A stretch of 64,000 nucleotides of DNA. It comes from Longimicrobium sp. (lineage in GTDB: Bacteria; Gemmatimonadota; Gemmatimonadetes; Longimicrobiales; Longimicrobiaceae). The DNA lies in NCBI RefSeq assembly GCF_036388275.1, contig NZ_DASVSF010000003.1, forward strand, positions 1 to 64,000, given 5' to 3'. Under the pieces are notes generated by a model. That model did not search any database. It had not been told where the DNA came from and was given only the letters and a program-made list of their open reading frames with translations. Made by a program: the position numbers and the translations under genes. Position 1 is the first letter of the stretch, and each line of letters opens with the position of its first letter. This document shows, piece by piece, positions 43,717 to 54,061 of this stretch.

Positions 43717-44738
43717 GCCGCCCCCGCGTCGCGAGGCGCCCCGTCCGAATCACCGTCCTCGCGGACCGATGGTGAGACCGCCACGTCGGCCGGCACTTCA
43801 GCCGCCACCTCCGACGTCACCACGGACGGCTCCGCCGACGCCACCTCGACGGGCGCCGGCCGGGCCAGGCTCAGCCCGCGCATCAACGTGAAGTAGACGT
43901 CCTTCAGGTCGGGTTCCACGGGGCGGAACGTCTCGTCGGGCGGGGCGTCCGCGAACACGTGCACCACGGTACGTCCCCCTACCAGCGTGGTGGAGATGAC
44001 GGGATGCGCCTGCTCGAACGCGGCCAGCTCGTCGCGGGGCACCTCGCGGCTCCACACCCGCCCACGGATGGCGCGGACGGCCTCCATGGGTTCCGCCTCC
44101 AGCAGGATGCGGCCGGACTGGATGACGGCCATCCGCTGGCACAGGTCGCTCACGTCCTCCACGATGTGCGTGGACAGGATGACGACGGCCTGCTCACCAA
44201 GCTCGCTCAGCAGGTTCAGGAAGCGGACGCGCTCGGCGGGGTCCAGCCCGGCGGTGGGCTCGTCGACGATGATCAGCCGCGGGTTGCCGATCAGCGCGAC
44301 GGCGATGCCGAAGCGCTGGCGCATGCCGCCCGAGAACCCGCCCAGGCGGCGGCCGCGCGCGTCCCACAGGTTGGTTTGCTCGAGGAGAGACTTCACCACG
44401 TCGCGCCGCTCGGCCGCGCGGGTGACGCCCTTCAGCAGAGCGAAGTGGCCCAGCAGTTCCTCGGCCGTGGCGCGGGGATACAGGCCGAACTCCTGCGGCA
44501 GGTATCCGAGGGTGCGCCGCACCCCCTCCTTGTCGCCCAGCACGTCCAGCTCACCAAGCCGTGCCTGGCCGGAATCCGCCTCCTGCAGCGTGGCCAGAAT
44601 GCGCATCAGCGTGCTCTTGCCGGCGCCGTTGGGGCCCAGCAGCCCGAACATGCCGCGCGGCACGGTGAGCGAAACGTCGCGCAGGGCGTGCACGCCGTTG
44701 GGGTACGTCTTGGAAAGACGTTCGATCGTCAGGTCCAC
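43713..44738 (-). CDS. ABC transporter ATP-binding protein
   Basis: 341 residues. Walker A GPNGAGKST, the LGGFSGGMRQR signature, Walker B LIIVDEPTAGLD and H-loop STH are all present. The C-terminal 100 residues extend past the ATPase with a low-complexity acidic tail. It partners the permease-peptidase fusion, which it overlaps by 4 nt, and should couple ATP use to transport by that protein. First gene of the three-gene operon. Confidence 0.92.
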   Translation of the reverse strand: MDLTIERLSKTYPNGVHALRDVSLTVPRGMFGLLGPNGAGKSTLMRILATLQEADSGQARLGELDVLGDKEGVRRTLGYLPQEFGLYPRATAEELLGHFALLKGVTRAAERRDVVKSLLEQTNLWDARGRRLGGFSGGMRQRFGIAVALIGNPRLIIVDEPTAGLDPAERVRFLNLLSELGEQAVVILSTHIVEDVSDLCQRMAVIQSGRILLEAEPMEAVRAIRGRVWSREVPRDELAAFEQAHPVISTTLVGGRTVVHVFADAPPDETFRPVEPDLKDVYFTLMRGLSLARPAPVEVASAEPSVVTSEVAAEVPADVAVSPSVREDGDSDGAPRDAGAA

Positions 44739-44761
44739 GAACTTCGATGGTGAGGGTTGGA

Positions 44762-45490
44762 TCAGCGCGGCTGGCCCGCGGCCGGCGGCGGGGCGACAGC
44801 CGGGATCGGCGCGGACATGGCGGGGCGCCGCGGATGGGCCCGCCGTACGTCGAACACCACCCCCGTCATCACCGTCCTGACCGGCTGCCGCCCGGTGCGC
44901 ACGCCCGGTTCATCGGGGTGGTACTTCCAGGCGGTGCCGAAGGCGCCTGTCACGTAGAAGTGCATCCCGTACGGGCCGCCGGTACGATAGGCGACGGTGG
45001 GGGCCCAGTACCGGGGCTCCACCTGCTCGTAGTTGTCGGCGAGCACGATCTCGATCTGCCGCCGTGCCAGGAAGGCGTATCCCTGGGTGGTGTACCAGCC
45101 GGACCCGTTCGGCCGCATGCGCCCCAGCTGCACGTAGGGCATGGCGTGAGTGCCCGCAGCGAGCACCCCCGCGCCCGCGTCGAGCCCGAGCGGCGAGCCC
45201 GGGGCCTGCACGTACAGGTCCAGCTCCGACGATACGACCGGGGCGGAATACGTGAATCCCGCGCTGAAGCCGAGCGTGGAGTCGGTAGCCGCCCAGCCGT
45301 AGCGCACCCCGGCCCCCAACTGCGGAACCAGGATGGTCTCGCACGTTTCCGGGGGGCACAGCGACTTGCCGGCACCCATCGTACCGTAGCCCGTGATGCC
45401 TTGCTCCACGCGCGGACCATGGGTCACGATGGGCGCGCACGCCGCGGCAGACGCCAGCAGCAGCAGCGCGGAACACGCTTTCATGACCAT
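44762..45490 (-). CDS. Lipoprotein paralogue 1 of 4
   Basis: 242 residues. Signal peptide with lipobox AAAC at about 16-19 (MKACSALLLLASAAAC), then a beta-rich domain with GVRYGWAATDS, LDAGAGVLAAGTHAMPYVQLGR and GWYTTQGYAF, ending with a Pro-rich tail. Shares these blocks with the next three genes. It is probably attached to the outer membrane, with a barrel-like or surface structure. ATG at 45490 or 45484. The 23-nt gap to the ABC ATPase gene means the lipoprotein array is immediately upstream of the ABC operon. Confidence 0.75.
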   Translation of the reverse strand: MVMKACSALLLLASAAACAPIVTHGPRVEQGITGYGTMGAGKSLCPPETCETILVPQLGAGVRYGWAATDSTLGFSAGFTYSAPVVSSELDLYVQAPGSPLGLDAGAGVLAAGTHAMPYVQLGRMRPNGSGWYTTQGYAFLARRQIEIVLADNYEQVEPRYWAPTVAYRTGGPYGMHFYVTGAFGTAWKYHPDEPGVRTGRQPVRTVMTGVVFDVRRAHPRRPAMSAPIPAVAPPPAAGQPR

Positions 45491-45577
45491 GTCGGCATCA
45501 CCTCGGAGAAAAATATCGGCGGCCGGAGCGGACCGAAACCGCTCGACCGCCGCATCCGCACACGACCGTGAGCCGGA

Positions 45578-46309
45578 TCAGCGCGGCTGGCCAGGCGGCG
45601 GCACAGGTGGAACGGGCCCCCGGGCGGGCGGCAGGCGGCTGGGCGGCGGCGCCGGCTGCACGTCGAACACGATTCCCATCATCACCGCCCTCAGCGGCTG
45701 CCGCTCCGTGTACAGGCCGGGCCCGTCCTCGCGCCGCTTCGTAACCCTCGACGTCCCGAACGCGCCGGTCGCGTAGAAATGCATGCCATACTGGCCCCGG
45801 GCGCGATACGCGATGCTGGGTGACCAGTACCGGGGCTGTTCCTTCTTTTCGGTGTCGACGTCGATCCCCCAATCCATGTCCCGCCGCGACAGGAAGGCGA
45901 ATCCCTGGGTGGTGTACCAGCCTGACCCGTTGGGCTTCATGCGGCCGGCCTGCACGTACGGCATGCCGTGGGTGCCCGCCAGCAGCACCCCCGCGCCTAC
46001 GTCCAGCCTGCTCAGCGAGGTCGGCGCCTGGACGTACACGTCAAGCTCGGACGACACGATGAAGGTGGAAACCGTCAGTCCCGCGCTCATGCCCGCCGCG
46101 GAGGCGGTCGCCGCGCGGCCGTAGCGAACCCCGGCCCCGTACTGCGGCGTCAGCTGCGTGTCGCACTCCGGAGGGCCGCACAGCTCCCGTCCGCCGCCCA
46201 GGGTGCCATGGAACGAAAGGCCGTTCTGCACCCGCGGAGTGTGGGTGACGATCGGCGCGCACGCCGCGGCGAACGCCAGCAGCAGCGCGGAACACGCTTT
46301 CATGAACAT
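45578..46309 (-). CDS. Lipoprotein paralogue 2 of 4
   Basis: 243 residues from ATG at 46309 (46303 also possible). Lipobox FAAAC, then IVTHTPRVQ, LDVGAGVLLAGTHGMPYVQAGR and GWYTTQGFAF, matching the other three. The N-terminal third is the most alike across copies, while loop segments around KSLCPPETC versus RELCGPPECD differ. Two Cys residues in this loop are kept in all copies and may form a disulphide. Confidence 0.75.
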   Translation of the reverse strand: MFMKACSALLLAFAAACAPIVTHTPRVQNGLSFHGTLGGGRELCGPPECDTQLTPQYGAGVRYGRAATASAAGMSAGLTVSTFIVSSELDVYVQAPTSLSRLDVGAGVLLAGTHGMPYVQAGRMKPNGSGWYTTQGFAFLSRRDMDWGIDVDTEKKEQPRYWSPSIAYRARGQYGMHFYATGAFGTSRVTKRREDGPGLYTERQPLRAVMMGIVFDVQPAPPPSRLPPARGPVPPVPPPGQPR

Positions 46310-46367
46310 GCAGGCATCGCCGGGAGAGGGGAGCCGTTGTCCGCGGATTGGAAGCGCACCAGCCGGA

Positions 46368-47093
46368 TCAGCGCGGCTGGCCCGGCGGCGGCGGCACGGC
46401 CGGGGCGGCCCCCCGCGCGGGTGGCAGGCTGCCGGGCGGCGGATCGGTCTGCACGTCGAACACCACGCCCATCAGCACCGCCCGCACCGGCTGGCGCTCC
46501 GTGCGCGGGGCCGACTCGTCGGGATCGTGCGTCGTCACACGGGCCGAGCCGAGCGCGCCCGAGGCGTAAACGTGCACGCCATACCGGCCGCGCGTCCGGT
46601 ACGCGATGGCCGGCGCCCAGTACCGCGGCGTCACCTGCACCAGGGGATCGTCAAGCGTCCAGCCGATCGCCCGCTCCGCCATCCAGGCGAAGCCCTGCGT
46701 GGTGTACCAGCCGGAGCCGTCCGGCCGCATGCGCCCCAGCTGCACGTAGGGCATGACATGGCTGCCCGCGGCCAGCACGCCCGCGCCCGCGTCCAGATCC
46801 AGTTGCGACGCGGGCGCCTGCACGTACAGGTCCACCTCCGAAGAAATGAAGCCGGCGGAATACGTGAATCCCACACTGAAGCCGGGCGTGGAGTCGGTTG
46901 CCACCCGGCCGTAGCGGGCGCCCCCACCCATCTGCGGAACCAGGTCGGTGTCGCACGCTTCCTGGCTGCACAACGACCGTGAGCCGCCCATGGTTCCATA
47001 GAGCGTGACGCCCGGCTCCACCCTTGGGCTGTGGGTAACGACGGGTGCGCACGCGGCGGCGCTCGCCAGCAGCACGATGGCTGAAAATCTCAT
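46368..47093 (-). CDS. Lipoprotein paralogue 3 of 4
   Basis: 241 residues from ATG at 47093. Lipobox AAAC (MRFSAIVLLASAAAC), loop RSLCSQEACD with the paired Cys, LDAGAGVLAAGSHVMPYVQLGR and GWYTTQGFAWM. Signal peptide differs most from the others (MRFSAIVLL). The longer reading from 47171 is not supported by a Shine-Dalgarno. Confidence 0.75.
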   Translation of the reverse strand: MRFSAIVLLASAAACAPVVTHSPRVEPGVTLYGTMGGSRSLCSQEACDTDLVPQMGGGARYGRVATDSTPGFSVGFTYSAGFISSEVDLYVQAPASQLDLDAGAGVLAAGSHVMPYVQLGRMRPDGSGWYTTQGFAWMAERAIGWTLDDPLVQVTPRYWAPAIAYRTRGRYGVHVYASGALGSARVTTHDPDESAPRTERQPVRAVLMGVVFDVQTDPPPGSLPPARGAAPAVPPPPGQPR

Positions 47094-47115
47094 GATCACG
47101 GGGTATTGTCTTGGA

Positions 47116-47847
47116 TCAGCGTGGCACGGCCGCCGGCGGCACCGGCGGGATGGAGCGTGGCGCGGGCGCACGCGGGGGCACCGGCTGCACGTCGAAGACG
47201 ATCCCCATCATCACGATGCTCACCGGCTGGCGGGTGTCGGTACGCGTGGGCAGCGAATCCGCGGAATACACCACCGCCTTCGCACTGCCGAAGGCCCCCG
47301 AAAGGTACACGTGAACGCCGGGCCGCCCCCGCGTTCGATACGCCACCGTCGGCGCCCAGTAGCGCGGCGTCACCTCGTCGGCGCCCGCGGGACCATCGAA
47401 ATCCAGGGTCCAATCCGGGAATCTGGACGACAGGAAAGCATACCCCTGCGTAGTGTACCAGCCGGACCCGTCCTCGCGGATTTTCCCCACCTGCACGTAC
47501 GGCATGTCGTGCGTGGGCGCGGTCAGCACCCCGGCCCCCATGTCCAGGCCCCAGGACGTGGGCGCCTGCAGGTACAGGTCCAGCTCCGACGACACGATCG
47601 CCGTCGAGAACGTGACGGCCGCGCTGACGCCGGGACGCGTGGCCGTCGCCGCCTGGCCGTAGCGAACGCCCAGGCCCTGCTGCGGCACCAGCTGGGTTTC
47701 GCAGCGCAGGGTGTCGCACAGCCGCGCGCCGCCGCCGGCCGTGCCGAACAGCGAAAAGCCCTCCTCCACGCGCGGTGTGTGGGTAACGATGGGCGCGCAG
47801 GCCGCCGCGCACGCCAGCAGCAGCGCGGCACACACTTTCAAGAACAT
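47116..47847 (-). CDS. Lipoprotein paralogue 4 of 4
   Basis: 243 residues from ATG at 47847. Lipobox ACAAAC (MFLKVCAALLLACAAAC), loop ARLCDTLRCE, LDMGAGVLTAPTHDMPYVQVGK and GWYTTQGYAF. The first gene transcribed of the array. It follows a long hairpin that separates it from hutU. Divergence in loops suggests that each copy binds a different partner or shows a different surface. Confidence 0.75.
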   Translation of the reverse strand: MFLKVCAALLLACAAACAPIVTHTPRVEEGFSLFGTAGGGARLCDTLRCETQLVPQQGLGVRYGQAATATRPGVSAAVTFSTAIVSSELDLYLQAPTSWGLDMGAGVLTAPTHDMPYVQVGKIREDGSGWYTTQGYAFLSSRFPDWTLDFDGPAGADEVTPRYWAPTVAYRTRGRPGVHVYLSGAFGSAKAVVYSADSLPTRTDTRQPVSIVMMGIVFDVQPVPPRAPAPRSIPPVPPAAVPR

Positions 47848-47901
47848 GTGGATACGGATGGGTAGAAGCGACGGCAAGGAGGGGGAGTACCATCAACGAT
47901 C

Positions 47902-47965
47902 GGCCGGCCCCGATCCGGACGGGTGAGGGCATCCCGCACCCGCTCCTCCGGATCCGTGGCCGGCC
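47902..47965 (-). terminator. Long hairpin after hutU
   Basis: GGCCGGCCCCGATCCGGA at 47902-47919 pairs with its near-complement at 47947-47965. No T run follows. It may end the hut transcript or insulate it from the lipoprotein array. Confidence 0.55.
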
Positions 47966-47994
47966 AATCGACCTTCGGCTTCCCGCGGTTCCGT

Positions 47995-49659
47995 TCAGTC
48001 CAGCATGGGCAGCCGCACCCCGTGGGCGCGGGCCGTGTCCACCGCCTCGCCGTAGCCCGCGTCGGCGTGGCGGATGACGCCCATGCCGGGATCGTTGGTC
48101 AGCACCCGCTCCAGCCGCTCGCGCGTTTCGGGGGTGCCGTCGGCCACGATCACCTGCCCCGCGTGCAGCGAGTTGCCGATGCCCACGCCCCCGCCGTGGT
48201 GGAACGACACCCAGGTGGCGCCGCTGGCCACGTTCACCAGCGCGTTCAGGATGGGCCAGTCGGCGATGGCGTCGCTGCCGTCCTTCATCGCCTCCGTTTC
48301 GCGGAAGGGCGACGCGACGGAGCCCGTGTCCAGGTGGTCGCGCCCGATGACGATGGGCGCCTTCAATTCGCCCGACGCCACCAGGTCGTTCAGCGCCACG
48401 CCGAAGCGCGCGCGCTCGCCCTGCCCCAGCCAGCAGATGCGGGCGGGAAGCCCCTGGAACTCCACCTTTTCCCGCGCGTGGGTGATCCACCGGCGCAGGT
48501 GCTCGTCTTCCGGAAACAGCTCCAGCACCAGCTCGTCGGTGCGGGCGATGTCGGCCGGGTCGCCGGAAAGCGCCACCCAGCGGAACGGGCCCTTGCCCTC
48601 GCAGAACAGCGGGCGCACGTACGCCGGCACGAAGCCGGGAAAGGCGAACGCGTCGTTATAGCCGGCATCGCGCGCCTGGCCGCGCAGGTTGTTGCCGTAG
48701 TCGAAGGTGACGGCGCCGCGGCGCTGCATCTCGACCATCGCCTCGCAGTGCGCGCGCATGCTCTCCATCGAACGCAGCTGGTACCCGGCCGGATCCGCTT
48801 CGCGGAGCGCATCGGCCTCGTCCAGCGACATGCCGGCGGGAACGTAGCCCACCAGGGCGTCGTGGGCGCTGGTCTGGTCCGTCAGCACGTCGGGCGTCAC
48901 CCCGCGCCTCACCAGCTCGGGGAGCACCTCGGCGCAGTTGCCCACGAGGCCCACCGACAACGCCTGGCCGGCCTTGCGGGCATGGTCCATCCAGCCGAGC
49001 GCCTCGTCCAGGTCGTGCGTCATGCGGTCGCAGTAGCGCGTGTCGATGCGGCGCTGGATGCGTGCCGGGTCCACGTCCATGCAGAGAACGGCGCCCTCGT
49101 TCATGGTGACGGCCAGCGGCTGCGCGCCGCCCATCCCGCCCATGCCGCCGGTGAGCGTCCAGGTGCCGCGCAGGCTGCCCCCGAAGTGCTTTCGGGCGAC
49201 TGCGCCGAACGTTTCGTACGTGCCCTGCAGAATGCCCTGCGTGCCGATGTAGATCCACGAGCCGGCCGTCATCTGGCCATACATGGTCAGCCCCTGCCGC
49301 TCCAGCTCGCGAAACGTTTCCCAGTTGGCCCAGCGCCCCACCAGGTTGCTGTTGGCGATCAGCACGCGCGGCGAGTGGCGGTGGGTGCGGAACACGCCGA
49401 CGGGCTTGCCGGACTGCACCAGCATGGTCTCGTCGTCGGCCAGGGTGCGCAGCGTGGCCACCATGGCGTCGAACGCCTCCCACGAGCGCGCGGCGCGCCC
49501 CGTTCCGCCGTAGACCACGAGGTCTTCGGGGCGCTCGGCGACATCGGGATCCAGGTTGTTCATCAGCATGCGCAGCGCGGCCTCCTGCTGCCATCCGCGG
49601 CAGGAGATCTCGGTGCCGCGCGGCGCGCGCACGGTGCGGGGTTCGGCGATGGTAGTCAT
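47995..49659 (-). CDS. hutU: Urocanate hydratase
   Basis: 554 residues, the normal length. It converts urocanate to imidazolone propionate, the second step of histidine breakdown, using tightly bound NAD. The NAD-binding segment GTWTLTGGMGGMGGAQP, the Cys-containing GNCAEVLPEL stretch and the GRDHLDTGSVASP segment are as in the family. Two Uma2 genes lie between it and hutH upstream; no hutI or hutF is in the window. ATG at 49659 is the standard N-terminus. Confidence 0.96.
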   Translation of the reverse strand: MTTIAEPRTVRAPRGTEISCRGWQQEAALRMLMNNLDPDVAERPEDLVVYGGTGRAARSWEAFDAMVATLRTLADDETMLVQSGKPVGVFRTHRHSPRVLIANSNLVGRWANWETFRELERQGLTMYGQMTAGSWIYIGTQGILQGTYETFGAVARKHFGGSLRGTWTLTGGMGGMGGAQPLAVTMNEGAVLCMDVDPARIQRRIDTRYCDRMTHDLDEALGWMDHARKAGQALSVGLVGNCAEVLPELVRRGVTPDVLTDQTSAHDALVGYVPAGMSLDEADALREADPAGYQLRSMESMRAHCEAMVEMQRRGAVTFDYGNNLRGQARDAGYNDAFAFPGFVPAYVRPLFCEGKGPFRWVALSGDPADIARTDELVLELFPEDEHLRRWITHAREKVEFQGLPARICWLGQGERARFGVALNDLVASGELKAPIVIGRDHLDTGSVASPFRETEAMKDGSDAIADWPILNALVNVASGATWVSFHHGGGVGIGNSLHAGQVIVADGTPETRERLERVLTNDPGMGVIRHADAGYGEAVDTARAHGVRLPMLD

Positions 49660-49694
49660 GAGAATTCGATCAGGGGACGCGGCGCAGCGCTTCG

Positions 49695-50252
49695 TTAGTC
49701 ACTGAATACGTCGTCTATCTGGACGTCGAGTTGCGGACCACCCGGCACAGGTTGCCAGACGATGCTACCGGACGAGACCACTCTCGGAAAGCGATCCCCT
49801 CCGGCGCGATAGATCTCGATGCGGCGCAAGCGAGGGTCGATCACCCAGTACTCGGGCACGCCAAACTGAGCGTATCTCTCCCGCTTGAGGCCACGGTCGC
49901 GGTCTGCTGTGGAAGGGGAAATGATCTCGACTACAAGGTCTGGCGGCGACTCCACCCCGCGCTCAGTGACGGTCCCGCGTTGCTGCTCTCGAACGAACAC
50001 GAGGTCGGGCACGAGGTAGTCGCCCGGACCGAACAGCACGTCAATGGGCCCGGGATAAACACGCCCGAGCTTGTGCCGACGAACGAAGGGACTCAGCAGT
50101 TCCACCAGATTGCCGGCGACTACCTGGTGCGCCGGCCGGGGAGAAGGAGTCACGAAAAGCTCTCCGTCGATGACTTCGTAGCGATTGCCGTCGTCGGGGA
50201 GCCTGGCGAATTCCGCGTAGCTCCACCCGCGCCGGGCGGGATGCGTTGCCAT
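49695..50252 (-). CDS. Uma2-family putative endonuclease (copy 1)
   Basis: 185 residues. Uma2 proteins have a restriction-endonuclease-like fold. Here the conserved positions are YLVPDLVFV (Asp), PPDLVVEIISPSTADRDRGLKRERYAQFGVPEYWVID with Glu and the Lys, and the C-terminal GGP segment. ATG at 50252 has AAGGAG 7 nt upstream; the upstream reading to 50309 lacks that. The biological role of the family is not known; it is often duplicated in GC-rich genomes. Confidence 0.85.
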   Translation of the reverse strand: MATHPARRGWSYAEFARLPDDGNRYEVIDGELFVTPSPRPAHQVVAGNLVELLSPFVRRHKLGRVYPGPIDVLFGPGDYLVPDLVFVREQQRGTVTERGVESPPDLVVEIISPSTADRDRGLKRERYAQFGVPEYWVIDPRLRRIEIYRAGGDRFPRVVSSGSIVWQPVPGGPQLDVQIDDVFSD

Positions 50253-50328
50253 GTGCTGCTCCTTCGGGTGTGGCAGAAACGATGCGTCTAAATCGGAGTG
50301 CTCATTCAAGTCCGCCCTCCGACGATAA

Positions 50329-50922
50329 CTAGTTCGCCGTGCGCGGACGCGAGTAGTCCGTGGGTGCGCGCATCAGGTGCGGAACGTCGATGACCAGTTC
50401 CGGGCCACCAGGCGCGGGGCGCCACCGCAGGAAGTCCGTTGCGACCTCCGTCCGGCGCAAATCGCCGCCGCTGAGCCGGTAGACGTCTACCTGCACCAAA
50501 TCGGTGTCGATGATCCAGTATTCCGGGACGCCGTACGCCGCGTAACGCTCGCGCTTCAACCCCCGGTCACGCCGCGAGGTCGAGGGAGAGAGAACTTCGA
50601 CCACGAGGTCCGGGGCGCCCACCATCGCGTGGTCCTTGACGATCTCCTCACGCTCGCGACGCACGAACAGCAGGTCCGGCTCCAGGTAGTCGCCCTCGCC
50701 GAAGATCACGTCGTACGGCGCGCCGAACAGCGTTCCGAGCCCGTGCTCCTGCGTGAAGACTTCGAGCATCGCGGTCAGGCGCGCGACGACTCTCTGGTGG
50801 ATGCTCGTCGGTGATGGGGTCACGTACAGTTCTCCGGCGATGACTTCGTAGCGATTGCCATCATCGGGGAGATTCGCGAATTCCTCGTACGTCCATCCGC
50901 GGACCGCCGGCTGTGTGGACAT
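50329..50922 (-). CDS. Uma2-family putative endonuclease (copy 2)
   Basis: 197 residues, a clear paralogue of the protein at 49695-50252 (shared LPDDGNRYEVI, APDLVVEVLSPST and RDRGLKRERYAAYGVPEYWIID). GGGGGAGAG lies about 8 nt before the ATG. The two copies lie inside the hut genes with their own Shine-Dalgarno signals, and both read in the same direction as hutH and hutU. Confidence 0.85.
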   Translation of the reverse strand: MSTQPAVRGWTYEEFANLPDDGNRYEVIAGELYVTPSPTSIHQRVVARLTAMLEVFTQEHGLGTLFGAPYDVIFGEGDYLEPDLLFVRREREEIVKDHAMVGAPDLVVEVLSPSTSRRDRGLKRERYAAYGVPEYWIIDTDLVQVDVYRLSGGDLRRTEVATDFLRWRPAPGGPELVIDVPHLMRAPTDYSRPRTAN

Positions 50923-50967
50923 CGTCTCTCCCCCTCGTGTGAATGCCGGGCTGTGCGTGCCCCAGTA

Positions 50968-52488
<1,521 letters not shown>

Positions 52489-52575
52489 CGGTTCGGTTGC
52501 GTTGGGGATGGAAGCAGCTCTGAAATTAGACACCCCGCACGAGCCTGTCAACGGTCGTGCGCATCCCTGAAACGT

Positions 52576-52614
52576 GGAGACCCGCGCCGGGGCAGGTGCC
52601 CGGCGCGGGTCTCC
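52576..52614 (-). terminator. Terminator, perfect 16-bp stem
   Basis: GGAGACCCGCGCCGGG at 52576-52591 pairs exactly with 52599-52614, loop of 7. On the minus strand it is followed by ACGTTTC. It lies 20 nt after the lipoprotein gene stop at 52634. Confidence 0.8.
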
Positions 52615-52633
52615 ATCGCGTTCCCGACCGCCG

Positions 52634-53815
52634 TTACCGCGGCGCCACGTTCAGCCGCGGCTCGTTGGGAATCGTCTGGTACGCCCAGTCGAAGATCATC
52701 AGGTCGCGGCCCGCCTGGTTGCTTCCCAGCAGCTGCACGCGAACCACGCCGTGGTGCACCTGCCCGTTCGCGCCGGGCACGCGGAACACGTAGCTGTACT
52801 CGGGCGTCACGGCGATGGGCGCGCTGCTGTACCCGGTCGTCGGAGCGACCTTGGCGGCGATGCAGTCCGCGTCGGCGCCGGGGCCGCAGGTGAGCGCCGT
52901 GGTGCGGCCGAACTCCACCACCTGCGCGCCGTTCAGCGGCACCAGCCGCCACCCGGCGGATCCCGTCTCCAGGCGGAAGTGCGCGCTGGTGGACGTGCCC
53001 GCGACGACCGGGTTCTGCGATTCGCTCGTCACGAAGCGGAAGCCGCTCTGCGTGGGGTCTCCGGCGTGTGCGTAGATCAGCTCGCCGGTGAAGTCCGGGC
53101 GCGGCACCGCCAGCATCTGCGCGCTCAGGTTGCTCACGTGGCCCATCGTGTCGACCGTGGCTACACGGTAGCCGTATTCGAACCCGTTCTGCGCCTGCTC
53201 GTCCAGAAAGCCGCGCCCGTCGGTCTCGCCCACGCGGTACAGCTCCGGCTGCCCCTGCAGCTGCGTGAGGAACACCATGTAGCGGGCCACGTTGGCGCCG
53301 TTGGTGTTGTCCGTCCACCGCAGGTACACGGCGTCGTCCAGCCCCACCGGCGTTCCCGCCACCGGCGCGGCCGGGCGGGTGTTGGCCGGCACGGACACCT
53401 CTTCGGCGAACTCGCTGGAGGTTTCGAGGTCGCTGGCCTCGTCCACGGCGGCGACGTAGTAGGTGTACGCGCTCCCGTGCTGCACGTTGCGGTCGGCGTA
53501 CACGCACCCCGCCTCCGTGCAGGAGGTGACGGTGGCGATCAGCGAATAGGCACTGGAGGTCGACCGCTTGCCGTACACGCGGAACACTTCGTTGCCCCAG
53601 TCGCTGGGCGGACGCCAGGTGAGCTGCACGGTCGGGTGGCCCACCGGCGTGGTGCCGTTGAACCCCTCGAACACCCACTGGTAGCTCACGGCCAGGTCGC
53701 GCGGCTCGCCCGGTTCATCGCCGGGGCCCACGATCACCCCGCGGTCGGTGGGATCGCAGGCGGCCAGCATCAGCAGGCCCGCCGCGGCGGACATCCATCG
53801 TTTCGTGCTCGTCAT
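52634..53815 (-). CDS. Lipoprotein with fibronectin type III-like domains
   Basis: 393 residues. Lipobox LAAC (about 17-20 of MTSTKRWMSAAAGLLMLAAC). Two beta-sandwich FN3-type repeats follow (about 40-140 with VQLTWRPPSDWGNEVFRVYG; about 150-240 with VYLRWTDNTNGANVARY), then a beta-rich C-terminal domain. It should be surface-anchored and could bind other proteins or polysaccharide. ATG at 53815 is at the start of the signal peptide. A 16-bp terminator follows. Not recognised beyond domain type. Confidence 0.75.
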   Translation of the reverse strand: MTSTKRWMSAAAGLLMLAACDPTDRGVIVGPGDEPGEPRDLAVSYQWVFEGFNGTTPVGHPTVQLTWRPPSDWGNEVFRVYGKRSTSSAYSLIATVTSCTEAGCVYADRNVQHGSAYTYYVAAVDEASDLETSSEFAEEVSVPANTRPAAPVAGTPVGLDDAVYLRWTDNTNGANVARYMVFLTQLQGQPELYRVGETDGRGFLDEQAQNGFEYGYRVATVDTMGHVSNLSAQMLAVPRPDFTGELIYAHAGDPTQSGFRFVTSESQNPVVAGTSTSAHFRLETGSAGWRLVPLNGAQVVEFGRTTALTCGPGADADCIAAKVAPTTGYSSAPIAVTPEYSYVFRVPGANGQVHHGVVRVQLLGSNQAGRDLMIFDWAYQTIPNEPRLNVAPR

Positions 53816-53994
53816 GGGAGGGTCTTTCCCGATTGTTACGGTTGGGTGCGGGCTCGGTGGTCCCGGCCTCTGCAAAAGCAACCGCCGTTCCGCCCGTGGC
53901 CCGATGAGGACATCCACCGCAAGCGTTTGTACAACAATCACTTGCCCTGATCTACGCACGACACGACCCCCGCGCGCCTGTCCCGTATGAACGT

Positions 53995-54028
53995 CGAACG
54001 GGTGTCGCCTGCGAGGGACACCCGTTCG
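53995..54028 (-). terminator. Stem-loop after the LptD-like gene
   Basis: CGAACGGGTGTC at 53995-54006 pairs exactly with 54017-54028, loop of 10. It lies 33 nt beyond the LptD-like stop (54062) and has no strong T run, so termination may be partial. Between it and the lipoprotein gene start at 53815 there is no gene. Confidence 0.6.
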
Positions 54029-54061
54029 GGAACAGCCTTCCACCGGCGAGCGCGGCTACTG

